A DNA stretch of 64,000 bases from Pycnopodia helianthoides (Eukaryota; Echinodermata; Asteroidea; Forcipulatida; Asteriidae). A model generated the notes under the pieces. The model made no database searches. It was not told the origin of the DNA and worked only from the letters and a program-made list of their open reading frames with translations. Location of the stretch: NCBI GenBank assembly GCA_032158295.1, contig CM063262.1, positions 9,619,977 to 9,683,976 of the forward strand. Reading direction: 5' to 3'. A program made the position numbers and the translations under genes. Every line of letters starts with the position of its first letter. Positions within the stretch are counted from its first letter, which is position 1. Of this stretch, positions 22,511 to 34,456 are shown one piece after another.

Positions 22511-23087
22511 ATATTACATGGTTCCGCGTATAATATTTTGGCCCTAAAATCTAAATGCATTCCTGACCTATGACTTTTGAAATGCAAACTGCTAACTTTC
22601 AAATGATCTACATTTTGAGCGGAATAACCTTACCTTGTCGATCCCATGCCGGATCACAGGTGGTCATATCAGTCACCGTCATGGGATTCCTCCGCGGATT
22701 CCGGACCAGGAAGGATTTCGGCATTTCTGTAGAACATGTAGACAAGTATTGACTGATTTCAATAGTGTTAAACGGGTCAATGTGATACTTTTTGGGACGC
22801 TTGGTGGCAGAAGAATTACCTCGGGTAAATCTGTTGTTCTCGAAGGAGCTACGTAAACAATGAAAACTACCTCGGGCATTTTCCAGACCTAGGCATTCGG
22901 GTTCTGTCTCCGGCCTTCGGTTCCATGATCTATACTCAAGCAGTTAGCATTTTGCTCGATGCTTCGCCCTCAAACGGCGCCCTGAGGGCACCAATCCAAA
23001 CCTCGGCTTAGGCTCCGTCTCCTGCTCCCAGCTCCGTTCGATGTTGAAAACAACGTGCAAAATGTACAGTGTTCTACAATTCGTCAG

Positions 23088-23725
23088 CGTTTTCACGAAG
23101 TAGCACGCACTACTATACAGCAAAAAAATAACAATCAGAGAAAATGGCCTCTGAAGTTTAACATTTTTTAGAAACCCACTTTCCTTCAAAACTTCGAGGT
23201 ATTTCCATTTAAATTTCTCAATGTAGATACTTGATGACTTGAACTTAAAAATTAATCTTATTATGACTCATTTGCATAATTAATTAAGAAACTAGACACG
23301 AGAGAAGTTCCGTACTACTTCGTGAAACCAAAAAAGTGCGAAATATGTCTTTTTTCGTTTTCACGAAGTAGCACGCGCCTATATTAAAACACACAGCATT
23401 TTGTGTTACTTCATGAAAACTAGGTCAGCGCGCGCGCTCACACAAGTTGCGTGCTACTTCGTGAAAACGTTTTTACCTCACTTTGACTTGAGTGCGTGCC
23501 GTGTATTACAATGGCAAACAGAAGTTGGGTGCTACTTCGTGAAACCAAAAAATGCCACAATCGTGCCAAAGTCGAAAACATTAGCTTAATTGAAAAAGTA
23601 AAGCTGTCTGAGCTTTGAAACTTCATGGAATTGTAGGTCTTCATGCATTATCAACAGAAATGTAAAAAAATTCAATGTAAAAAAAATCCTTTAGCACATA
23701 GCGTGCTACTTCGTGAAAACGCTTA
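23088..23725. repeat. Cluster of seven GTGCTACTTCGTGAAAAC motifs on both strands
   Basis: An 18-base word (GTGCTACTTCGTGAAAAC or its complement, 0-3 mismatches) occurs near 23088, 23312, 23358, 23402, 23451, 23529 and 23701. Orientation is mixed and the spacing irregular (about 40-220 bases), with otherwise unrelated DNA between. That pattern is unlike a normal tandem repeat. Confidence 0.8.
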
Positions 23726-23739
23726 CGAATTGATGACGG

Positions 23740-23800
23740 ATCCAAAGCCGAAGCCGGAGCCAAAGCCGAAGCCGGAGTCAAAGCCGAAGCCGGAGCCCAA
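23740..23800 (+). repeat. GCCGAAGCCGGAGCCAAA minisatellite
   Basis: About three and a half copies of an 18-base unit built from AAGCCG and GGAGCC hexamers. Confidence 0.85.
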
Positions 23801-24213
23801 GCAGATTGGAAAAGGCCCCTGAGCATGAGGAGCTAGAGCGAAAGTGCATAAACTAAACCTGTACGGGAATCTCCGTTAAGGTCGTATTACTGTAAAAAGC
23901 TATGACATTTTAAAAGTACTTTTAAAAGTATTTTTTGAATATTCAGCATTTTGCACTGTATGTGAGTTTATAAATAGTAGGGTGCACCCTTGGGCGAGAC
24001 CGGTCGGGCGTACAGGTTGCTATTTGAAACCTATTTTATTGAATGTCCTCCATCAACACCACTGATGTACCAACCTTTATGAAAAGCAGATGACCGGAGT
24101 GAATAATTTGTTGAAACAATCCACTTTTGAAAATATTTGCAGGGGTGTGCCTTGAAAACTGGTTCGCTTAAAATCCAAATGTACGAAATGTAGGCTTTAC
24201 ACTGTAGACTTAC

Positions 24214-24380
24214 CTAGATTGTTGTCAGGGAACGGCCGAGACGAGCAGAAGTTACCCGCATTGGAGCAGTAACGGACCACGCACAACACGACAACTGGCT
24301 GGAATAGTGTTTGTACCCGTCCTGACGGCACCCATCACGCAGTCCGTTATGCATGACGCCCGAGTGGCTCTTCGTTTCAC
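24214..24380 (-). other. Candidate 5' non-coding exon of the Ovo paralogue
   Basis: On the minus strand a strong donor (CTAG then gtaagtctac) ends a G+C-richer stretch. Reading it in phase with the next exon gives an open frame to the junction but without an ATG, and an upstream in-frame TGA lies about 40 codons back. The short ATG frame here ends exactly at the junction TAG. I interpret it as 5' UTR exon 1, with translation starting at 21435. The 5' limit (promoter side) is a guess. Confidence 0.4.
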
Positions 24381-24879
24381 CTTTTCTTTGTCCACAGCAC
24401 CAGCTACCAGTTACTCTTAAATGTCAGTCCCGTTTAAAAAAAAAACCTTACATGCTCACAAATCCATGAAGGTTTTTTGGTGGGCTGAAAAAAAAGAATA
24501 TAGAGTTTATATCCATCAAAACAATTTTCATAACCGTTCAACCTGAAAGTTTATAGTGGTATACTGGCTTAACAGTTTTCGTCCCGCTACAATACTCTTT
24601 GCTTTTGTTCGCTGGAAATTCACGTTCGGAATCAACAGGGACAACCTTTTGTCAGTGCGCAGTCCATACATAACTCTCAGAGCGACTCCTGACAACTGGA
24701 AGCTCGTTTCTCCTCTAATAATTTATCGGCAGACATCATCAGAGCGTAACGGCATTGGCTATTGTGATTCGGTTTTTACCATACCCGATAGATCTCATGT
24801 TATGAAAAAAACAAGTTTTTAATGGAACCCCCCCCCCCCCCACTCTTCTCCAGTTACAGGTCGGATTTTGTAAGTGAAC

Positions 24880-25050
24880 GTAAACGATCGCCTTTTGACA
24901 AAAACTAAAGTACTAAACTTGCGGGTACAACCATGTATAAAACTCTTCGGGGAGAAGTGTTGGTTCCGGGAAGAACCGGTGTGGACTCGACGTTTCGAAC
25001 AGTTTACTCTGCCTGTCTTCTGCTCATTGACAATGATCATGAGTGCTTTG
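24880..25050 (-). mobile_element. Penelope-like terminus with TCGAAACGTCGAG motif
   Basis: The minus strand reads ACTGTTCGAAACGTCGAGTCC, preceded by GAAGACAG, which can pair with CTGT across a loop as hammerhead stem II would. The CTGANGA box is degraded. It resembles the remnant at 11104-11185. Confidence 0.45.
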
Positions 25051-25074
25051 AGTTTTGAGCTTCATCAGCATACT

Positions 25075-25660
25075 CTAAAAACCTCCGGGTCACAATCGAC
25101 CCGGTTCGGGTCCCAAGGGGGGGCCTGACCCAATTTCTAGGTCCGTAGGACCTGGTGTCTGTGTGGGGTGTTGTGGCCGAGCGGTTAAGAACACCGAACT
25201 CAAGCTCTGGTGTTTGTGTTCAGCAGAGTGTGGGTTTCGAGTCCCGGTCGTGACACTTGTGTCCCTGAGCAAGACACTTTACTATAATTGCTTCTCTCCA
25301 CCCAGGGGTTAAATGGGTACCTGTGAGGGCAGAGAAGGTTCTTGTGATTGATTTAGCTCAGTAGCGCATATTTGTTGCACAGGCTGTATACTCCCCAGGG
25401 AGCTGAGATGGTTTAAGGAATGAAACTAATGGCCCAGTGACCAGGGGTAATAAGTGTGAAGCGCTTTGAGACGCCCTTTGGGTGTGGTATTAAATTATTA
25501 TTATTGTTATTATGTGTCAAAATGTCCCAGAAATGGGTCAAACTATAGCAGAATCCGCGCTAAAAATCCCATTTCAACTTTTTGGGGTCAGCCTGACCCA
25601 TGGATAAGGCCTCCCTGTGGACTAGGGATCCGGATTCTGACCCTGAAGTTTTCAGTGTAT
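25075..25660. mobile_element. TGACCC-type element, copy 2, split by a SINE
   Basis: The left end (CTAAAAACCTCCGGGTCA, 25075-25160) and right end (GGATTCTGACCCTGAAGTTTTCAGTG, to about 25660) are inverted termini of one element. They are separated by the tRNA-derived SINE at 25165-25513, which is therefore the younger insertion. Confidence 0.65.
25165..25513 (+). mobile_element. tRNA-derived SINE with L2-like tail (Leu/Ser-type head)
   Basis: The head reads GTTGTGGCCGAGCGGTTAAG, a typical class II tRNA A-box arm. A long variable region and B box (GGTTTCGAGTCCCGG) follow. The body contains TGTCCCTGAGCAAGACACTT. The tail (GAAGCGCTTTGAGACGCCCTT, then TATTATTATTG) resembles L2-type LINE 3' ends. 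A second, incomplete copy lies on the minus strand at 63720-63970. Confidence 0.85.
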
Positions 25661-25892
25661 CAAACCAGTCAAAGGGATTAATTCAATTTAAACATTTATT
25701 TCAGCATTCACTGGTCAAAAAATCATTCAAAATCATTAGGTTGCAATTTTTCCTTAACCAGCTGCAAGAGACTGATCTACCATTCATTTCATCAATTGTA
25801 AATATGTAATAGAACATACAGACAAAATACAGAATACAAACTACATATAGCACATGGAACAACGGCAGTAATTTAAGGAAATGTGTCAATTA

Positions 25893-26290
25893 CTCTGTGA
25901 ACATTCTCAATTCTCAGGGAATCTTTCCCAAACTATCAAAATTATCATGGAATAAGGAAAGAATCATAGACCTCCTCAGTTATCAGGGAAGTTTGAAATC
26001 ACTTCTGAAATTAACTTTCCCAATTCCCATGGAATTTTGAAAGTACTCCATAGGTCTTCTCAATTTTCAGGGAACTTGGAAATCACCTCTGAAACGAACC
26101 CAATTTGGGTGAAGTTTGGATATTACTCTTTGAACATTCTTAATTCTCAGGGAAGTTTGAAATCACTCCAGAAACATTCCCAAATCCTCATGGAATTCGG
26201 GACTCACTCCGCGAACCACTCCAACTACGAGTGAACTTGGGAATCACCACCAATCACATCACAGTTCTCTTTGAGAAGTTGGGAAATCAT
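25893..26290 (+). repeat. Degenerate tandem repeat, unit about 60 bp
   Basis: AATTCTCAGGGAA-TTTG-AAATCACT-C-GAAAC recurs about six times with drift (CATTCTCAATTCTCAGGGA, CCTCAGTTATCAGGGAAG, TCTCAATTTTCAGGGAAC and others). Confidence 0.7.
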
Positions 26291-26691
26291 TCCTGACACA
26301 TTCTCAACTATCTTGTTGGGTTTACTAAAGATTTTATATTCCCTGTATTTCATACAAATTCACTGAATATTGATCCATCGAACACGTTCAGCATTTTCAG
26401 AGTATTGTGGTCATATTCCAACAAACATCAAACCAGGGTGGGTCACATCATAATGGACTTGAACAACCATTGTGGCTCAAAATAGTGAACACTGAGTTCT
26501 GGATGATCGGAAACGAACTATGGTAACTGCGAAAGAATGCATTTTACTACGAAATGGTATGAATTTTTATACAAACCCGGTGAAAAAAAAATGCTTTCAT
26601 AATACACACAAAAACGATGACGGATTCAGTGAAGGTAAAAGGGGACAACTTTAGGGGCTAGAGTAACGAAACACTTATCCCGATTTGTAAT

Positions 26692-26878
26692 TAAATGTCA
26701 AGTAATAAACCACAAGGGAAACTGACTGGGTAAATTTCAAATAGTATGGGGTTGAACAAAGAAAAATTGACTAGAGCGGGATTTGAACCAACGATCTCCG
26801 GATTAACGTACCGGCGCTCTACCAACTGAGCTATCTAGCCCTATATTGGCGGTCTCCCTATTTTGTCAAAATCTTTAA
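26692..26878 (-). mobile_element. tRNA-Asn-like SINE, copy 2
   Basis: Full-length minus-strand copy of the element at 977-1162, including the GTT anticodon loop with C33 and the TTCAAATCCCGC B-box region. It abuts the minisatellite starting at 26895. Confidence 0.9.
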
Positions 26879-26894
26879 CTTCTTTTTCACAGAA

Positions 26895-27610
26895 GTGTGT
26901 CGGAACATAGGTGTGGAATAGGATGTCAGAACGTAGGGGTGTCCGAAAATAGGGCTGTCAGAACCTTTCTCTGTGTCAGAACATCGAGGCACTGTTGGAA
27001 AATAGGTGTGCTGGAACATAGGGGTGTTGGAACATAGCGGTGTTGGAACATAGGGGTGTTGGAACATAGGGGCGTCAGAACGTACGGGTACTGTTGGAAA
27101 ATAGGTGTGCTGGAACATAGGGGTACTGTTGGAAAATAGGTGTGCTGGAACATAGGGGTGCTGAAACATAGGGGTGTTGGAACATAGGGGTGTTGGAACA
27201 TAGGGGCGTCAGAACGTACGGGTACTGTTTGGAAAATAGGTGTGCTGGAACATAGGGGTGCTGAAACATAGGGGTGTTGGAACATAGGGTGTTGGAACAT
27301 AGGGGCGTCAGAACGTATTGGTACTGTTGGAAAATAGGTGTGCTGGAACATAGGGGTTTCGGAACATAGGGGTGTTGGAACATAGGTGTGTCCGAAAATA
27401 GGGGTGTCATAACAAAGGGGTACTGTTGGAAAATAGGTGTGCTGGAATATAGGGGTTCTGGAACATAGGGTGTGTAGAACATAGGGTGTTTAGAACATAG
27501 GGGTTTCGGAACATAGGGGTTCTGGAACATAGGGATGTTGGAACATAGGGGTGTTAGAACATAGGGGTTTCGGAACATAGGGGTGTCCGAACATAGAAGT
27601 GTAAACATTT
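26895..27610 (-). repeat. Minisatellite, 15-16 bp unit GGAACATAGGGGTGTT, with higher-order units
   Basis: Roughly 40-45 units of GGAACATAGGGGTGTT run for about 715 bases. A longer block (GGGGCGTCAGAACGTACGGG, then TACTGTTGGAAAATAGGTGTG) recurs near 27069, 27203 and 27300, so the array has higher-order structure of about 100-135 bases. The long minus-strand frames rich in Pro-Thr-Pro-Met-Phe-Gln-His come from this repeat and are not genes. Confidence 0.95.
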
Positions 27611-27982
27611 GGGGATTTATAAATATTCACCACAAGAGGGAACGTTGTTTATGGAAAACGATGTTGTTTTTTGACTTTATGCATAAATTACCATTTTGAT
27701 GCACGAGTGCCAATGTACGCGCTGGTGAGCAGAAGGTTGACATGACCTCGTCATAGTCAACGGGCTTTCTTTATACTGTATCAGTTTCTATAAATCGCAG
27801 GACCTTCAACCTGCAACGGCTCTGTATGTCCATGGTTGTCGGTAATTGTAATTTGAAACAGCTTGTTTTTTTTTGTAAAAAGGGTCGCTCTTAATTTTCG
27901 AAATTGATGAACACATTAATTGAAAGGCAAACAGGTTTGTTCTACTTTGGGTAGGTACTTAGTGTCTGCATAGCTTATGATG

Positions 27983-28150
27983 GAGCTGCTTAAGCTCAAA
28001 AAGTAGCTAAGCACAACAAAAATATGCTTACCAGAATAAGGTTACCAGCCACAATACCATTTCACCTGTACAATCTGTAGTTGGTACCCTGCTATATTTT
28101 GCCTAGCAGGAAATATATCGTTAAGCAATATTCTGGGCTTAAGCAGCTCT
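27983..28150. mobile_element. AGCTGCTTAAGC palindromic MITE, copy 1
   Basis: Starts GGAGCTGCTTAAGC and ends GCTTAAGCAGCTC. The interior has TAGCTAAGCAC and ATGCTTACC. A related, longer and interrupted copy begins at 31975. Confidence 0.7.
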
Positions 28151-28425
28151 TTATTTGGCCCTTGACTTCGTCTTTTCCCGTTAAATTGTGATTGTGTAAT
28201 AATTCCTCCCCTTCGCCTTAATGACGTCAGCACAACCTTGTAAAGTTATTTTGTCTATCATGGTAATGGCCGGTATTCTGTTTTCATGGCTGGCTCGTGA
28301 TTGGTGCCATTATAAATAACGGAAGAGGGTTTTTCCTTTGGTAATGGCTTCCTCGAGAGTCATTATCTCTACTGGTACCTTCGCCTACATACAAACAAGA
28401 CTTATGATTGAGGCCAATTTGCTGA

Positions 28426-28806
28426 AAGAGATACACGTTGCCCTGGGTTGGGCTTTTGGGGCTATAAAAAGGGTTTCGTTGTGAATTCAATATGGTTGAA
28501 AGGTGCTACAAAAGCAGAATACAATGATCCACACAAATATGCCTCAAAATTGCATGGTTTTCCTTTTACATCGTGAACTAACACAGTCGGCCATTTTATG
28601 AAGTCAAACTTTTGACTCCACAAAATGGCCGACCGTGTTAGTTCGCAAAGTTCAAGGAAAACCATGCAATTTCGAAGCATATTTGTGTGGATCATTGTAT
28701 TCTACTTTTAAAACATCTTTCTAACCATATGCATTTTATAACAAACGGTTTACAAACGCTTTTTAAAGACCAACTCGGCCGATTCAAGGCAACGTGTACC
28801 TTTAAG
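28426..28806. mobile_element. Large palindromic element, copy 1
   Basis: A near-perfect inverted repeat of about 380 bases. The outer arms are diverged (GATACACGTTGCC / GGCAACGTGTACC). The inner arms (AATGATCCACACAAATATGCC, GAACTAACACAGTCGGCCATT and complements) meet at GTCAAACTTTTGACTCC. Copies are at 43230-43560 and 62762-62988. Because of the symmetry both strands give the same 60-80 codon frame. Confidence 0.85.
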
Positions 28807-29979
28807 AGATAACCGTCTGCTCAGCTAGCTGTGTACAGTTTTAACATCGGCGTTCTGTCACTCCTGTGCGCGATAGTTTCTAGTTGCTTCTAGAATCTAA
28901 GGTGGATTATAATAACGGCTCCTTTTGAAGGAACAAAAACTGCTTCAAATACTTTGGTTTGAACCAGCGGCGTTGGAACTCGAAGGGAAAGTGGGGACAA
29001 TGTTTACGAAGAAAAACAAAATCAGAAAAATCACACAAATTGTATTGCAGCGAATGTTTTTTGTATTGTTTATTTTGCGACAAAAGTGGCATCAGAACTC
29101 GCTGGAGCTTCAAACAAGAACAGAGTTTGCTTCAAAAATGTACAATCATTCAATACGTTTGACATTAATTCTAAAACATTGTTTACTTTATGACATATTC
29201 AAAATATTTTCAGAAGTGTACAACAATAGTTAATGATATTTAATTGCACGAAAATAACTAATATACAGTACATGTATAAACACTATATCTATAACAACAA
29301 CAACAACAACAACAACACAAAATCAATCTAAAGTAAATCGACTTAACCACAAAATGGACGGAAGTCATTAATACAAAATTCATTATTATCTGTACGAAAG
29401 TATAAATTAATATTGTGTCATAATTATGGATGGCAATTTCATGAGTAATATCCTTTTCATACAACAGATTATAGACAAATTACAGGACTGGTAACTGTGA
29501 AGAAGAAAAAAATGGCCACTGAGAAAATGGTGCTGACCGATCGTATAACACAGGTTACGCACCAGTTCACACAACCAACATTTTGTAAGTGGACATCTGT
29601 GTGTAATTTACCTACAGGGACTCGTGTCCACGGTGGGACAGCACATTTAAGTGTTACAAACGAAGTGTAGACCTGTGAAAAAATAGCTCCCCACAATGAA
29701 GGGGACTTGAAACACTATGTGGTTTACTCACGTCCACACACTGTTTTGTATAGTGTTGAAGAATATGTCTGTTTTGTGCACATCAAAGGAATGTCCACAG
29801 AGTGTATACAACACAGAGCTGTGGGTTTACGAACATGCCCTTATATGGTCTTTTACATAAAGGAACAAAAGACCCCACCAAGTTTTTTTTCGTTCAACTT
29901 GGACCCCACAGAGGAATGTAAAAATAAAAGGCAAGGCTAGAACAACATTAGCAGGACCCTACAAACTTGATCCGTGTGG

Positions 29980-30142
29980 CTGCATAGACTACTTCGCAAA
30001 TACTCGGTACGCGTGCGTTAGCCGTGGAATGAGGTGCATGCTGGTCTAGGTAACGACAAAATTTGTCACTAGCTAGACCAGCATGCACCTCATTCCACGG
30101 CTAACGCACGCGCACCGAGTATTTGCGAAGTAGTCTATGCAG
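29980..30142. repeat. Near-perfect 69 bp inverted repeat with 25 bp spacer
   Basis: Arms 29980-30048 and 30074-30142 are reverse complements with only one or two differences (core GTGGAATGAGGTGCATGCTGG). They could form a very stable hairpin. I saw no other copy in the window. It may be a young MITE or a hairpin transcript source. Confidence 0.85.
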
Positions 30143-30240
30143 TCACGTGGGTGTAATAATGAGTGAGCCCTCTATAGTTCTATTATAATTCTATGGGAAA
30201 TATCAAAAGTGAATGTGAAACACAAAACACAGAGCGGAAC

Positions 30241-30352
30241 GCGATTTTTTTTCTGCAGCACACGTCGGCTATGGAGTCAATAGTTAAGGGATGGGCTGTT
30301 CTTCCCTATCCCTTAACTGTTGACTCCATAGCCGACGTGTGCTGCAGAACAT
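30241..30352. mobile_element. Perfect-hairpin element, copy 2
   Basis: The CTGCAGCACACGTCGGCTAT arm and its complement are perfect apart from one base. The centre reads GGGCTGTTCTTCCC, so this copy is inverted relative to 8021-8126. It is flanked by GCGATTTTTTT and AACATTTGCG. Confidence 0.9.
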
Positions 30353-31974
30353 TTGCGAGCGGTACGTGTAACTGGGCTCTTTTACGTACGAGTTTGAACT
30401 GCTTTGGTACACTCTGGGTAAAGAAATGTAATAGACAAATAAATTAGTAAATAAATAAATGCTAACAGGGTGAGGTCATTCAGATTTAAAGTGTACATCC
30501 AACTTGGATGCAGTGATACCAAGGTATTCAACTCAGGTACCTGTTGGATGCCGTGTCAAGAGATAATTATCTTAGAGTCTCAACAAGTCAAATGGCATTT
30601 CACGAGCTCCGTATATTTCAGACGAACTAAAAGTCGACACTCTTAGCTAAAAGGCATTACATCCGAATGAATTACCAATGTCACAAGCTTTGTACACAAA
30701 AGTACATGGGCATAAAAGTTGAAAGGAGTGCTGTATAAACTACCAGTGTATAACGAACCAGACTTCTATAACCACTCACACAAAGTGCAGAAACAAAACG
30801 TGCATCTAAAATGCAACACCAATCACAACTGACAAGCACAAAAACCACATAACAATAATTGTTTTACCATAATTATATAAAAAAAATTGCCGTTTTATAG
30901 ATTTGACCCTTTGAATATTTCAATATAACTGTACAAACATATGAAATATTTTCAACCAAAGACCATTAATAATTACCTACAAAGAGAGTTCTACCACCTG
31001 TTTTGTGTAAACGGCTCTGTTTGATACCGTAAGAATCGAAGATTTTTCGTCAATGTGTCGTTACCATTGACGTACGGGTTTGCAGACATAATGCGGTTAG
31101 TTTTGAAGACCGCATCGTCCAATTTTGGTTTCGGCTTTCTACACTGTGGGCCTTTTTCAAATAAGTGAGATCATTACAATGAAATGTTTGAAAATTATTG
31201 AAAGTACACAGTTGACAATTGTTGCATGCTGTGATGGGTCCAAGGTGTAAAAAACATAAGGACCCTGCACAGAGCGTGCGCAATGGTTTAGTTATACCAT
31301 GGTAATAGATTGATTTCTTTAGAGGCGATCTGTCGTAATTTTCCACAATATTATAACGACAAAAATAAAAAAATTGGCACAGTTAAAAAAGCATTTCGCT
31401 GACAAAAATATTGCTTCGCTTTTCTTAAAGAACATCGCACAAAATCAATTTACCTAGTACCAGCGTGATTACAACCTCGAACCCGGGGCTATTTCTATTA
31501 TTGTATCAAGGCGCTGGAAACGACCAACGGTGGGCACGATCAAGGTAATGGATCCCGTGGGGTACATCCCACGTGTTCCCCGAACCATGCACATGCGTCT
31601 TAGTATCACGTCGCGTGATTGGTTCTCAACCAATAACAATTCACAATCTATTACCGTGGTGTAACAAAGATTAATATCCCATGTCAGTTATATTGCAGCA
31701 TCCCAGAGTTCTTGTAAACAATTAAAATGTGTTTGTTAAGTAAAGTGACAACACATCCGTAAAAACCTTTTGTTGAGAGTTTGGTTTTTCTTTAGCGCCG
31801 GTAGGTGGCGCTATATACCCTATAGTTTTCCTTTGAGAGTTGTTACAACTGGGTCTTAAAAGATCCACATCGTCTGCTGCTGTGTATGCATTTCATGGTT
31901 GCAAAACGCGTCAAGTTTCTTTCACCTTGAACATGCTACAACACAATTCTCTACACACACAGCTCAGACCCGAT

Positions 31975-32215
31975 TTCATAGAGCTGCTTAAAAACAATAA
32001 TAAGTGGCTAAGCACCAAAAAAATGCTTACCTAAGGTTACACGCAGAAATACCATGTCACATGTACGATCTGTCAGTGGTATCCCGAAGCCAAAGCCCAG
32101 GCCGTTGTTTCGGAAAGGCCATTAAAAGGTTCCGAAACACATTACAATTAGCTATAGACGCAAAAAGAGTGTTACCAGCCACTATAAAATGACTGGTGCC
32201 CTGCTTCCGTTTGCT
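31975..32215. mobile_element. AGCTGCTTAAGC MITE, copy 2 (interrupted)
   Basis: It shares GAGCTGCTTA, GTGGCTAAGCACC, AATGCTTACC, GGTTACACGCAG and GTTACCAGCCACTA with 27983-28150, with about 70 extra bases in the middle and a degraded right end. Confidence 0.55.
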
Positions 32216-33562
32216 TAGTATATACAATAATATAGATTGAATAAATATCTGGCGAATGGTTCAATTGCTAGGATGGTTTGATTGTTTGGAAACCAATTAA
32301 GGACGGAAAAACTGCTTTAAGTGGAGACTACGAGTTGTTAAGTACTCATCTATAGCATCTTCTTTCTAATAATATTATCACTTGGACGGATTAGTGAAAT
32401 ATTCATACAAAGAGTATTTTATGTGAAATACCTAACTACATACATACTGATTTAAAATAAATGTCTCTGGACGGAACGAAGAAACAATGGTTAAATATTT
32501 TAGTTACTCGAGTTCGCATGCGAAATCGTCTTGATCGTTACGTCAGTCTTGTTTTCTTCTTCTTCTTTAAGATTTGTTAAAAAATTAATATTTCATAGCA
32601 AACAACACACCTCCAAAATGTGAGGAATTATTTCAATTATTTCAAGATTGTAAAATTGGCAAATACACAGTGTATAAATACAGAACAAGTTTAAAACATT
32701 ACTTCGAATTCAGTTCCTTACAGAATCCTTGATATCGACTTGAAAAAAAAACAAGTTGACTGGACGCCTTATTTTCTAACTGCTTTGTTGGCGAAATTAA
32801 AGCAGTTGTGGTTATGGTTATGGCTATGGCACAATAATAAGTCAAAGCCAGAAGGCGGTCAAAGTTCAAAGTTCAACTGAATCACACTATGAGAACTTTC
32901 TATGATACTTTGGGAGTCGCTTGACAGGCTTAACTGCCGGTAAATTTAAACAATTTACGTTCTGTCCCAACTTTAGAATCGATCCAACTCTAGTTGGGAC
33001 TGGTCCCATCTTGAGTTCTACAGTGTGGGCTGGCCCAACTTACAGCTGGATCTAGAGATATTGGACTGTGCAGGAGGATAGGACCAGCGGGCCGTAGCCA
33101 TGAGTGGTTGCAATTACTCTAAGCTGTTGGCAGGTGGCGCGGGTACAAGATAGAGCATTGACATGCAGTAATGGATTTTTTCGAGTTTTGACGCGATAAT
33201 TACAGTACATGTTTATCACGTTTGAGCGCCGTTCTGAGTTAAGAAAAAGTTGAGATGATTGGAAATTACTCCGCTGATCACACTATCAGGCAATCCCAGC
33301 TAGAGTTGGACCATCCATACTGTAACACTCAAGTTGGGATGCTTCTACAGTTTGGATGGAACAATGACCACGTGTTTCTGTACAACCTGGCGTTTAAAAC
33401 TCTACAATGAGATATTTGAAGACGCTAGATGGCAGCAGACTTAGCAGGTATATCCATTGTTTCGGGGATAATGCGAGAGCCGAGAACTACGTCAACAATC
33501 AAAACTTACGTGTTAAGTCTACTGCCACCTTAGGTTCTGTAGTCTCACATTTAAACGTGCGA

Positions 33563-34023
33563 CTATAAACGTGTGATTGATGTGTCCACCTCGTCCCCAC
33601 AACTAGCTTTACCTTCATCCTCAGGCCTCGCCGAAGCGGTTAGCAACCCACAGTTCGTCGGTACTGACGCCACTGAAGATGTCACCATCACAGGCGAAGA
33701 CGATCCGGACATCGAATCGGAACCGGACTCACTGAAGGTGGGCGATGCCGCCCCGTCGCTTCTGCGCAGTAGCTTCTGGAACTGTATCTTCTCCTGGAAT
33801 TTCAACAGCTCGACACTGTTCGGGTGGACGTCTCGGATATGCTCGTAGTGGTCTTCGGCCTGCTCGGTGGTTCGTCCACACTCCTCGCACACGAACACCT
33901 TGGAGCGGCGCTGCTTGTACGGGTAGTCGTGCAGGAGACGATGAACTTTAGACAGGTGAGACTCGAGGGAGCAGCGCTGGGTGAACGCCTTGTTGCAACG
34001 TTGGCACTTGTACGGCCGGACAC
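33563..34023 (-). CDS. ovo: Long Ovo gene, last exon (zinc fingers 3 and 4)
   Basis: The acceptor (ctactcgtattag) precedes 34023. Two bases complete the split Gly codon, then VRPYKCQRCNKAFTQRCSLE gives the Ovo third finger, the KQRRSKVFVCEECGR linker follows, and the fourth finger ends RDVHP. The tail of about 85 residues is Ser-rich and acidic (FSESGSDSMSGSSSP) and ends in a stop at 33563. The family fingerprint (TQRCSLE-H, R-R-x-K-x-(Y/F)-VCEECG) is as close to canonical Ovo as I can judge. The product acts in the nucleus as a sequence-specific regulator. This gene lies about 9 kb from the start of its shorter paralogue, on the same strand. Confidence 0.95.
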
Positions 34024-34456
34024 CTAATACGAGTAGAAAACGAAAAGCAAATAAACATGAATGATAATTTAACTACGGAGCTTCAGGAGTGCCACATCAC
34101 ATCATATTCAGAGAGTCTCCAATCGCACATACAAACAAATATTTAGAGGAAAAGAGCAGACGGTTTGCAGATGAAATTTCGATTAAATTCCAGTCTCTTT
34201 GGAACTAAATCTTAGGGAACAAGTGGGCGTGGAAATGCATAGAATCGGAAGAAGTAATTCTGTAGAACAGAAATTCCCAATTTTCAACAAGGTTTATTCC
34301 CAGTTGAAACGCAATCACAAAAAAACCTACATAATTATTATGCGTTGATTTGGTACGGACCGTATGCATATGACGTCATTTGAGAAGGGCGCCCTCTGCT
34401 GAAGATCAAAAGAAGGTTTCTCATTGGCTCATCTTGTTGGCCGCGCGCAAATTTAT

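Larger units (their letters stand above)
21436..24213 (-). other. Putative first intron of the Ovo paralogue, with diverged tandem repeats
   Basis: It holds three separately listed arrays: a region rich in AAGACTC/CTGTCAG words (21440-22260), TGACC(C)-AGAT-type repeats (22330-22510) and a cluster of TACTTCGTGAAAAC motifs (23088-23725), plus a GCCGAAGCCGGAGCC tract (23740-23800). No further exon is recognisable. Confidence 0.45.
24381..33562. other. Region between the two Ovo genes: repeats only
   Basis: The listed SINEs, minisatellite, palindromes and MITEs occupy much of it. No splice-bounded or domain-bearing frame was found. Two stretches without any recognised element are 28900-29930 (apart from a short AAC run at 29294) and 32220-33560. 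A GTTGGGAC / CTAGAGTTGGGACTGG word set recurs at 32960-33350. The 3' UTR of the long Ovo gene presumably covers part of 33000-33562. Confidence 0.45.

Noticed and set aside
25170..25250. A functional tRNA-Leu or tRNA-Ser gene
   Set aside because: The sequence continues into a SINE body with an L2-like tail and has only partial stem pairing.
26858..27608. Minus-strand frames of 100-177 codons with PTPMFQH repeats
   Set aside because: Caused by the 16-base minisatellite; no start or splice context, and all frames behave alike.
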